From contig DTYK01000030.1 in assembly GCA_012961925.1 (NCBI GenBank), positions 1-9,855 of the forward strand: a stretch of DNA of 9,855 nt. The letters are read 5' to 3'. Positions 1-5,627 of this stretch are shown here, piece after piece. The position numbers were made by a program, and so were the translations under genes. Position 1 is the first letter of the stretch; the number at the start of each line of letters is the position of its first letter. This stretch comes from Candidatus Latescibacterota bacterium. GTDB taxonomy: Bacteria; Latescibacterota; MVCY01; DTYK01. The notes under the pieces are model-generated. The model saw nothing but the letters and a program-made list of their open reading frames with translations, was not told the origin of the DNA and did no database searches.

Positions 1-289
1 AGCCAGGCCGGACGAAAGGTGCCCCGGCCTCCCGGCAGGCCTCATAGAGGTAGTCGCCCTCCTTCCGATCAGCCTCCTTGATGTCGCTGGCCACCACCAC
101 GATCTCCACACCGGCTGTGTGCAGTCTTTTGGCAACCGATGGCAACGTCTTACCCACATTCTCCAGATTACATTCAAATTCACCTCTCACAGGAAATTCC
201 ACAGCGGAGAGACCCAGGGCTCTGGTCTTGCTGGCCACCTCCTCGATGGAAAGGCCCCTCATAAACTTGCTGAAGAGTGCGAATTTCAT
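1..289 (-). CDS. Sugar isomerase/epimerase-like TIM barrel protein (5' end only)
   Basis: The first 96 codons of a gene that runs off the left edge. The N-terminus (MKFALFSKFMRGLSIEEVA, then LGLSAVEFPVRGEF) has the pattern of the AP endonuclease 2 / xylose-isomerase-like TIM barrel family: a short first beta strand, a helix containing the SIEEVA-type segment, then a G-x-x-AVE-FP strand. The next visible strand is GVEIVVVASDI at about residues 60-70. In the family such proteins isomerise or epimerise sugars, keto-sugars or inositols using a divalent metal. The metal ligands lie further on and are outside the window. ATG at 289 is preceded by AGGAGG with a 5-base spacer. It follows the cupin gene by 143 bases on the same strand, so it is probably part of the same sugar-catabolic cluster. 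The family is well supported; the substrate is unknown. Confidence 0.85.
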   Translation of the reverse strand, partial: MKFALFSKFMRGLSIEEVASKTRALGLSAVEFPVRGEFECNLENVGKTLPSVAKRLHTAGVEIVVVASDIKEADRKEGDYLYEACREAGAPFVRPG

Positions 290-432
290 AGCCGCCTCCT
301 TTTATCCCTCTTCTTGCTCGTTGGGAGCAAAGGGATAATACTTTATCCAATCCCCTCAGGGCCTGGTCAACCTCGTATGAGACCATTTCAAGGGTATATA
401 TCTTCACACCCTGTGAAAGATAGTTGGGCAAC
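290..432 (-). other. Gap between cupin and TIM barrel genes
   Basis: A 143-base stretch. No clear promoter or terminator is seen apart from the ribosome binding site of the downstream gene. In one minus-strand frame it reads KIYTLEMVSYEVDQALRGLD, which loosely resembles the C-terminal helix of MDR alcohol dehydrogenases (pattern IYPLEEVNEALRDL). It could be a scrap of a decayed dehydrogenase, but the match is short and I give it little weight. Confidence 0.25.
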
Positions 433-774
433 TCAGATGATGTGCTCGTCATCCGCCTTCATGGCCGGCACCCCCACTATCAAGGCCTTGAAATCTCCAT
501 ATCCTCGATGGGCCGTGCCTGGCTCGATGAGGATCACCGTTCCCGGGGTAAGATCTACCCTGTCGTCTCCCACCTCCAGGACGCCGCTCCCTTCAAGAAT
601 GTAGTAGATCTCCGTACAGCCCTTATGGTAATGCCTTTGGGAATCGGTGATTTCGGTCACGTGCAGATTGAGCACGGGCGTATCCTCCCTGGTGATAGGA
701 CGGTAGCTCGTCCCACATGGACAGGGCACCCCTTTGATCTCGGACAGCCGTCTGACAAAGTATCCCTTAGGCAT
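433..774 (-). CDS. Small single-domain cupin protein
   Basis: A 113-residue protein made of one cupin_2 beta barrel. Cupin motif 1 is visible as HYHKGCTEIYYILEG (His48, His50, Glu55 as metal ligands) and motif 2 as PGTVILIEPGTAHRG (Pro85, Gly86, His89 as the fourth ligand). All four metal-binding positions are therefore present and a mononuclear metal site is expected. Small cupins of this type serve as sugar isomerases or epimerases, dioxygenases or ligand binders; the sequence does not decide which. A CPCG segment at residues 18-21 is unusual in a cytoplasmic cupin. ATG at 774 has GGAGG 7 bases upstream. It lies 155 bases after the GATase-like gene and 143 bases before a TIM barrel sugar isomerase-like gene, so a role in sugar conversion is a reasonable inference. 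Confidence 0.88.
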   Translation of the reverse strand: MPKGYFVRRLSEIKGVPCPCGTSYRPITREDTPVLNLHVTEITDSQRHYHKGCTEIYYILEGSGVLEVGDDRVDLTPGTVILIEPGTAHRGYGDFKALIVGVPAMKADDEHII

Positions 775-929
775 TCAGATTCCTCCCTTCTTTCAACTAT
801 AAGATCTCTCGTGATGCTTCTTCCTTGACGCACCCTTTTCTGCCCCGTTAAAATCGGTGGTTGCCAAACCCGGACCGTAGGTGCACGTCCGGCGGGCGAT
901 AGAAAAATGTGAACCCGTCCCCAATTTCC
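775..929. repeat. Non-coding gap with dyad and a repeat-like motif
   Basis: A 155-base gap. An inverted repeat CCGGAC (870-875) / GTCCGG (887-892) has an 11-base loop. Next to it, at 902-922, is a motif containing AATGTGAACCCGTCCCC. From memory, strings of this form recur in many bacterial genomes near REP-associated or IS200-like transposases; this is recollection, not a search result. No transposase is present here. The hairpin has no T-tract on either strand, so it is not a convincing intrinsic terminator. The element sits just after the stop of the GATase-like gene. Confidence 0.3.
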
Positions 930-1715
930 TTAAGCCAACCCTTCGGCGGCCCACGCCAACATATTCATCACGATCCGCTCCGCAACCGGATCCCTATCCA
1001 CGGTCTCTGTCAGTCGCAGCTTGGACATCAGCACCCTACCCTCGCCTTGCGAAGTGATAAACATCTCTGACCCCCACTCTGTCCCCCCGTCTCCGGTAGT
1101 AGAGAAGCAACCGACTATGGTCTGAGGATTCAAATTGCCGATGGTGGTCTCCTTCATGGTTTCCACCGCCCAAATATCGGTGTACTCCCAGTCCATGAGA
1201 CAGCCCATGGGCAGGCCTTGGAAAACGGGATGGGGCTTTACGCAGTGGAAATTGCCCACAAAGCTGCCCACTCCGGACTGTTGACCGATGTTGAAGCGCA
1301 AAAAGAGGTACATCAGGTCGTTAAAGTTCCCTTCCAAAAAGACGGCCACAGAGCCTTCCTTCACCATTTGACCCAGCTTTCGGAGCTCATCGTAAATTTC
1401 ATAATAACCTGATGGATCTTTCATGCCAGCGACCAGAACTACGTGGGGTTTCCCCCTCCATTCTGTAAATTCAATAAGTGGGAACCCTCTCCTTTGCATC
1501 CATTTTCGCAGGTTATCTTCCGGGTCAAGCAGCACGATGGGTTTAGAGGGGGGTGCCGGTTTGCTGCGATCTATGACCAGGAATTCAAAGTCATTTTCAG
1601 TGAGGATCCTGTTCCCGGATCGCAGCCGGGCCACCGCTTTATAATAGCCTTCATCCCCGCTCACCTGTGGAGAAACCTCCTCTCCATAGACTTCGCTATA
1701 ACTTCTCGACCTCAA
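930..1715 (-). CDS. GATase1-like domain protein, resembling the C-terminus of a GH2-type glycosidase
   Basis: An open frame of 261 codons. Residues about 24-48 (YYKAVARLRSGNRILTENDF and following) look like the last beta-sandwich strand pair of a GH2-type enzyme. Residues about 58-260 look like the Rossmann-like glutamine-amidotransferase/ThuA-like domain that closes some GH2 proteins: the LLDPEDNLRKW start, HPVFQGLPMGCLMDWEY, and a final GEGRVLMSKLRLTE...DPVAERIVMNML. No catalytic GH2 barrel is present and no Cys-His-Glu triad is recognisable, so it is unlikely to hydrolyse sugars by itself. The TTG at 1715 has an excellent AGGAGG (1725-1730, spacer 9) inside the preceding gene and overlaps that gene by 20 bases. 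A GTG at 1664, preceded by GGAGAGGAGG, is the alternative. It may be a free-standing subunit or a 5'-deleted remnant still open; the absence of frameshifts favours the former or a recent truncation. Confidence 0.6.
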   Translation of the reverse strand: MRSRSYSEVYGEEVSPQVSGDEGYYKAVARLRSGNRILTENDFEFLVIDRSKPAPPSKPIVLLDPEDNLRKWMQRRGFPLIEFTEWRGKPHVVLVAGMKDPSGYYEIYDELRKLGQMVKEGSVAVFLEGNFNDLMYLFLRFNIGQQSGVGSFVGNFHCVKPHPVFQGLPMGCLMDWEYTDIWAVETMKETTIGNLNPQTIVGCFSTTGDGGTEWGSEMFITSQGEGRVLMSKLRLTETVDRDPVAERIVMNMLAWAAEGLA

Positions 1716-2712
1716 TCCGCTTCTCCTCCTGAATTGACCGTTCCGCCGCCTCGATGATGGCGGTCACGGCAAAACCATCCTCTCCTGTAGCGAGGGGTTC
1801 TCTGACCTCCGCAATGGAGTCCACAAAGTGCATCATGGGGTACTGCATGAACCCGATGGTGTGGCCGTGGGCATCTATCTGGCCAAGCACAAAGGGCCAT
1901 TCATGCCTCTCTCCGCTAATCTCTATACCCTGGTAGTCGGGCTTGATCCCAATACGCCCCTCTGTGCCATATAAAGCCATATAAAAATCGATAACACTGG
2001 GATAACTGTCAGGAAGGACCCAACTGGTTTCAAACGTAGCAAAACTATCCTCAAAGAAAACTGTGGCCTGGATGGCATCATAGGCATCAATACCCTTCGC
2101 CTCAAGTATCCCTTTGCATCCCACGGCATGAACTTCTAAAGCTTCCTGCGCGAAGAGCCATCGAACGAGATCGACGATATGGGGGAGGAGAAACCACTGC
2201 GGACCGGACCTTGTACTCCAGGAAAGCATCTGCATGGGTACCCTTAAAGGGTTGGACAAACGGGCATAGCCCATCACCGGCCTGCCCCATCTTTCCGAAA
2301 GGACCGTCTGCCTGGCCTGGACGAAGACGGGACTCCACCGGTTGTGGAAATCCACCATCAGCTTGAGGCCGTTTTTTCGGGCCAAGTTCACCATCTCCCT
2401 TGCCTCTGCTGTTGATGTGGCAAGGGGTTTCTCCACCAGGACGTGCTTGCCGACCTGAAGAAGCTGTACCACTGGATCCCGGTGAGCATAATCCGGTGTG
2501 GCTACGCTCACCCCTCGGATTTCAGGGTTCTCCAGGACCTGCTGAATGTCCGTCGTCCAGGCGCAACCGTATCTGGCTCCGATCTCCTCGGCACGCTTCC
2601 GATCAATGTCGCAGACCAGGACAAGTTCGCTTCTATGATACTCGTAGTAAGCCCTGGCGTGGTATTCACCGAAAAGACCGGCACCAACCACAGCCATCTT
2701 CACTCTCTCCAT
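1696..2712 (-). CDS. Gfo/Idh/MocA family NAD(P)-dependent oxidoreductase
   Basis: A full-length 338-residue member of the family, which oxidises or reduces sugars, inositols and related polyols in the cytoplasm. The N-terminal Rossmann fold has the nucleotide motif AVVGAGLFGEYHAR (residues 7-20), an acidic end of strand 2 (CDID, 34-37) suggesting NAD preference, and ATPDYAH at 71-77. The family signature GKHVLVEKPLA (88-98) contains the catalytic Lys95. The C-terminal domain contains HIVDLVRWL (178-186), where His178 matches the catalytic His of inositol dehydrogenase; the usual Asp four residues earlier is Phe174. ATG at 2712 has AGGAGG only 4 bases upstream. It follows the URO-D-like gene by 30 bases and overlaps the next gene by 20, so these three probably form one transcript. 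The substrate cannot be read from sequence. Confidence 0.93.
   Translation of the reverse strand: MERVKMAVVGAGLFGEYHARAYYEYHRSELVLVCDIDRKRAEEIGARYGCAWTTDIQQVLENPEIRGVSVATPDYAHRDPVVQLLQVGKHVLVEKPLATSTAEAREMVNLARKNGLKLMVDFHNRWSPVFVQARQTVLSERWGRPVMGYARLSNPLRVPMQMLSWSTRSGPQWFLLPHIVDLVRWLFAQEALEVHAVGCKGILEAKGIDAYDAIQATVFFEDSFATFETSWVLPDSYPSVIDFYMALYGTEGRIGIKPDYQGIEISGERHEWPFVLGQIDAHGHTIGFMQYPMMHFVDSIAEVREPLATGEDGFAVTAIIEAAERSIQEEKRIEVEKL
1725..1730 (-). promoter_or_regulatory. Ribosome binding site for the TTG start at 1715
   Basis: AGGAGG read on the minus strand, 9 bases before TTG at 1715 and inside the 3' end of the upstream oxidoreductase gene. It is the reason for preferring the unusual TTG start over GTG at 1664. 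Confidence 0.5.
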
Positions 2713-2742
2713 GATACCTCCTCGCGGATGATCGAAGAGAGG

Positions 2743-3828
2743 TCACCCCTCCGCAATCTTCCTGATCAACTCTCTGTAGTAAAGATAGTTCTCAAAGGGG
2801 ACATCAGGCGGTACGGTATGGTCCACCATCGGGATGTAGCCTCCCTTTTCAATCAGATAGGGAATCTTGGAGACCACTTCTTCCTCAATCGCTGACCTTC
2901 CCCTTGCCAGTGCCTTCTTGTCTATGCCACCCATGATGAGGAGGTCCCGACCATATCTTCTCCTTAAGGCCACGGGGTCCATTCCAGCTTGTACTTCCAG
3001 AGGTAGAATGCCGTTTACGCCTGCCTCCAGCCATAAGGGGATCAGCTCATTTACGTTCCCATCGCTGTCCACAAAGATAATCTCCACCCCATATTTGTGG
3101 AGTGTATCCGTCACCTTTCTGTAAGCCGGCATGAGAAACTCCCGGAACATAGCCGGTGAAATCATCGATGCGGTTTTGAACGCCATATCCTCCGAAATAT
3201 AGGCCCAGTCTATGTCCGTCTCTTGAAGGGCCTTTTCCATCGACCTGACATAGAAATCCGCCAGGAAGTCCAACATTTCATGGATGAGGGCAGGATCATC
3301 GTAAAACAGGGTCAACGTCCTCTCGAAGCCCATCCACTTCCTTAACGTCCAGAAAAAACCAAATCCTCCGATCTTCAGGGGATAGTCCCGTTCCTTCCAG
3401 CACCGGACCCTGTCAGACCACCAGCGAGGACATCGCCATTTTGTATCCGGATCATACCGTTGTTTGATAGCCTCGAAGTCCTCACGGGTCTTAACGGGAA
3501 ACCTTATGAAATGGGGCATAGAGGTCTCTGATCCCTGGGTGAGGATCTCCTTCTCGATTCCATCGGAGTCAAGGATGACCTTTCGGCCTCCGCCCTCTCG
3601 GATGACCCGCTCCTTGAATGGTGGTAACATGCCGAAATTAACTCCGACGTCTTCCCATAAGCGATCAAACCCAAGGAAATCAAACACTCGGTCCTGTGGA
3701 ACCTCTTCAGGAAGGCCCTCTCCGTACCAACGCTCCACTGTGGAGTGCCACAGGCCAAGCTCATAATATGGGATCCGGTCCGGCATTCCAAAACGAAGCG
3801 TTTGCAAGAACCTTTCTCTTGTGTCCAT
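2743..3828 (-). CDS. URO-D-like family protein (catabolic paralogue, not haem pathway)
   Basis: A 361-residue protein with the uroporphyrinogen decarboxylase/methyltransferase TIM barrel. It starts MDTRERFLQTLRFGMPDRIP, the typical opening of the non-haem URO-D-like group. IDWAYISEDMAFKTASMISP lies at 206-225. IFVDSDGNVNELIPLWLEAG (251-270) occupies the place where corrinoid methyltransferases (MtaA type) carry the zinc-binding His-x-Cys; here it reads Val-Asp-Ser, so that zinc site is absent. The C-terminus has GGYIPMVDHTVPPDVPFENY (329-348). The biochemical role of this subgroup is not known to me; related genes recur in sugar clusters of uncultured bacteria. ATG at 3828 has AAGGAG with a 7-base spacer. 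A close paralogue lies at the right edge of the window. Not a haem biosynthesis gene by context: no hem genes are near. Confidence 0.88.
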   Translation of the reverse strand: MDTRERFLQTLRFGMPDRIPYYELGLWHSTVERWYGEGLPEEVPQDRVFDFLGFDRLWEDVGVNFGMLPPFKERVIREGGGRKVILDSDGIEKEILTQGSETSMPHFIRFPVKTREDFEAIKQRYDPDTKWRCPRWWSDRVRCWKERDYPLKIGGFGFFWTLRKWMGFERTLTLFYDDPALIHEMLDFLADFYVRSMEKALQETDIDWAYISEDMAFKTASMISPAMFREFLMPAYRKVTDTLHKYGVEIIFVDSDGNVNELIPLWLEAGVNGILPLEVQAGMDPVALRRRYGRDLLIMGGIDKKALARGRSAIEEEVVSKIPYLIEKGGYIPMVDHTVPPDVPFENYLYYRELIRKIAEG

Positions 3829-3845
3829 AAGCTCACTCCTTCGGG

Positions 3846-3873
3846 TATGGAGAGGTCTCTATATGTCTCCATA
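3846..3873 (-). promoter_or_regulatory. Perfect 8-bp hairpin in the leader of the URO-D-like gene
   Basis: TATGGAGA and TCTCCATA form a perfect 8-base-pair inverted repeat (3846-3853 and 3866-3873) with a 12-base loop. It sits 4 bases upstream of the AAGGAG of the gene starting at 3828. It could be an operator or an mRNA structure that affects translation; no regulator is visible in the window. Confidence 0.4.
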
Positions 3874-3969
3874 GGGCAGGATCTTAAAGTTTTAAATGGC
3901 ATCCACTGCAAATTGCAATTGGCTTCTGCATAGATGCTCTTCTGAGTTTTCAACAGAGCGGATTTATCT

Positions 3970-4038
3970 TCACACGTCTTCTTTCACAACCATGCGTCCC
4001 GATCGGAGAATAAGGATAATGCAAGTTGTTTTTTCCAT
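3970..4038 (-). CDS. 22-residue ORF with a strong ribosome binding site (possible 5' stub)
   Basis: ATG at 4038 is preceded by AGAGGAGGAGTG, one of the best ribosome binding sites in the window, yet the frame closes after 22 residues (MEKTTCIILILRSGRMVVKE and two more). The Thr-Thr-Cys-Ile-Ile-Leu run is hydrophobic. I do not recognise it. It may be a leader peptide or the surviving 5' end of a gene deleted or frameshifted between 4038 and 3829, which would fit the remnants elsewhere in the window. Low confidence that it is expressed as a functional protein. Confidence 0.25.
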   Translation of the reverse strand: MEKTTCIILILRSGRMVVKEDV

Positions 4039-4082
4039 CACTCCTCCTCTTTATCACAGATGTGTCTTGGGATAAAAATCCC

Positions 4083-5108
4083 TTATTCGAACCAGGGGAT
4101 GTTGACCGACTTTCTCAGCCTAACGGCCTCTTCCACCATGATGATGGCTGCAGCACTGTTGGCGCCATCGAGGGCATCAACCAGGGGCCTTCTGTCCTGG
4201 AGTATACAATCGAGGAAATGGTCTACCTCCAGGTCGTAAGGATATCCCTGTTCATATACGTCCGGCAGTGCAACCTCTTTCGCGCCGAACCCCTTGAGAC
4301 ACAGTTTATCACGAATGATCGAACCTTTAGTGCCATAGATTGTCATGTTATTATATCGAGCAAAGGGGGCAATCGCTCCGAGACAGACTGCAATTTTGGC
4401 GATGCACCCGTTTTCAAACCTGAATATTGCGACGGTGCAATCATCATGCTCCATCTCTGGAAAAGCAATGTGGTTTGAAAATACCTGTACTTCGGTGGGC
4501 CTGGAGCCTGCATACCAGCGTATCAGGTCAAAGGGATATACCCCATACCTAACGATCGATATCCCTGTTTGGGGAGACCACTCCATATCCAGGCCCAGGC
4601 TGCTTCGGCCTGGCTCAACCTTTTGGCGGAGATTGTGGATGTAGTCGGCTTCCATGTAGAAGATACGACCAAGGATACCCTCAACGAGCATCTCCTTCAG
4701 CATGCGAAAATAGGGGTTGAATCGCAGGACATGCCCGACCATCACCTTCAGCTCGGTCCCTCGCCAAGCATCTAACATGCGCCTAATGTCCGACAGAGAG
4801 TCGGCCATAGGGCTTTCGACAAAGATATGCCTGCCTGTGTTGATGGCTTTGATAAAGGATTCGGCATGTAGGTGATCAGGCATATGGATGGAGATCATAT
4901 CTATGTCCTCTCTCTCTAATATCTCGAAACCCGGATATCTGCGATCTTCAGGGATACCAAGCCCCCTTCCCACCTCTGTGCGTCTCTGTTCACTTGGATC
5001 CGCAATGGCTACCAGCTCTGCTTTAGGATTCTTGTGGTAGATCTCCGCGAAGCAGTGCCCCCTGTGACCAAGCCCAATTATACCGATTCTGACCTTTTCT
5101 CCTGCCAT
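4083..5108 (-). CDS. Gfo/Idh/MocA family protein lacking canonical catalytic residues
   Basis: 341 residues with the two-domain Gfo/Idh/MocA layout. The Rossmann motif RIGIIGLGHRGHCF is at residues 7-20, with an acidic strand-2 end (AIADPSE, 35-41) and MPDHLHAE at 76-83. The family EKP signature reads HIFVESPMA (94-102), so Ser99 replaces the catalytic Lys. The C-terminal catalytic region reads RYGVYPFDLIRW (187-198): Tyr191 sits where the His is expected and Arg187 where the Asp is expected. It may bind NAD(P) but use different chemistry, or be non-catalytic. The start chosen is ATG at 5108 because AGGAGG lies 8 bases upstream and the protein then starts just before the Rossmann strand; an in-frame upstream ATG at 5177 would add 23 residues that overlap the GH38 remnant. 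Confidence 0.88.
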   Translation of the reverse strand: MAGEKVRIGIIGLGHRGHCFAEIYHKNPKAELVAIADPSEQRRTEVGRGLGIPEDRRYPGFEILEREDIDMISIHMPDHLHAESFIKAINTGRHIFVESPMADSLSDIRRMLDAWRGTELKVMVGHVLRFNPYFRMLKEMLVEGILGRIFYMEADYIHNLRQKVEPGRSSLGLDMEWSPQTGISIVRYGVYPFDLIRWYAGSRPTEVQVFSNHIAFPEMEHDDCTVAIFRFENGCIAKIAVCLGAIAPFARYNNMTIYGTKGSIIRDKLCLKGFGAKEVALPDVYEQGYPYDLEVDHFLDCILQDRRPLVDALDGANSAAAIIMVEEAVRLRKSVNIPWFE

Positions 5109-5116
5109 TTTTATCG

Positions 5117-5122
5117 CCTCCT
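5117..5122 (-). promoter_or_regulatory. Ribosome binding site fixing the start at 5108
   Basis: AGGAGG on the minus strand with an 8-base spacer to ATG 5108. The upstream in-frame ATG at 5177 has no comparable site. Confidence 0.75.
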
Positions 5123-5166
5123 CTCCCCGCCTGCTTCCTGAAACCTCGCTAATAGGCCCTCTCCAT

Positions 5167-5590
5167 CTATATCTCAAAGACGACTCTCAACGTGGCTAAC
5201 TCCGAGGACCCCGGGTATTCCTATCCCCGGCCCATATCTCTGTAATGGCCTTTGATTCCCTTCCACCAGATAGGTTCGAAAGACACTTTTGACGACCTGC
5301 CACAGGAGGGGAAGATATCTTTGCGTCGGCATCCTTTTTCTGAGGCCTGAGGAAGCATAAGATAAATACATCTCCGTCCTCAGCCTTTTTGAACGCAGTG
5401 ATCAGGACATTGGAATCCTTCAGCCCTACTAGGCTGACAGCGGGCCGTTTCGAAGCAGCCGTTCACCCCTTCCACAGGACCTAAACCGAGAGGGGATGAT
5501 TAAGCCCCAGCCAAAACAGGTGCCTTCGACATTGGTGCCCGGGCCTTTGTGACCGGTTAGGGAACAGCGGAAATTAAAGTCCCGTCCTGT
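5167..5590 (-). pseudogene. Remnant of a GH38 alpha-mannosidase C-terminus, multiple frameshifts
   Basis: No single frame is open, but reading through frame changes on the minus strand gives, in the correct order, pieces of the GH38 C-terminal region. These are FNFRCSLTGHKG followed by FGWGLIIP (frame from 5581), PVEGVNG (frame of 5481), VSLVGLKDSNVLITAFKKAEDGD (frame of 5441, shown in part: VLITAFKKAEDGD is the diagnostic piece), VKSVFRTYLVEGNQRPLQ (frame of 5296), and ELATLRVVFEI followed by TAG at 5169-5167. The family pattern is ...FRYSLTGHKG...FGW..NNP..., ...LKKAEDGDG..., ...VKS..TNL.E....PL..., ...FEIKTLR. Four frame switches within 420 bases mean it cannot be translated. Only about 140 codons of a roughly 1000-codon gene survive; the barrel and catalytic Asp are gone. 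The normal gene end (TAG) appears intact. Confidence 0.78.
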
Positions 5591-5627
5591 CCGACACGAA
5601 GTAATATACGAAACCCAAGTGCCATTT

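Larger units (their letters stand above)
3829..4082. other. Gap before the URO-D-like gene: weak hairpins and palindrome
   Basis: A 254-base stretch. Directly after the stop of the upstream oxidoreductase is a small dyad GGGAT-4-ATCCC (4069-4082) without a T-tract, so a weak terminator at best. AATTGCAATT at 3911-3920 is a perfect 10-base palindrome. A 22-codon ORF with a strong ribosome site and a leader hairpin are listed separately. No recognisable protein remnant was found in the rest. Confidence 0.4.

Noticed and set aside
119..604. Plus-strand ORFs of 100-160 codons (such as 119-604, 424-828, 2443-2895, 4026-4478)
   Set aside because: They lie antisense to genes with clear family motifs or run across gene ends, lack ribosome binding sites, and their translations look like reversed-frame noise.
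4069..4082. GGGAT-4-ATCCC hairpin as an intrinsic terminator
   Set aside because: Only five base pairs and no T-tract follows in the direction of transcription.
5109..5177. Longer N-terminus for the second Gfo protein starting at 5177
   Set aside because: The ATG at 5108 has AGGAGG at 8 bases and places the Rossmann strand at the usual distance; the extension overlaps the GH38 remnant end.
5174..5371. 65-codon minus-strand ORF as an independent gene
   Set aside because: It covers one frame segment of the GH38 remnant (SVFRTYLVEGNQRPLQ) and has no own ribosome site.
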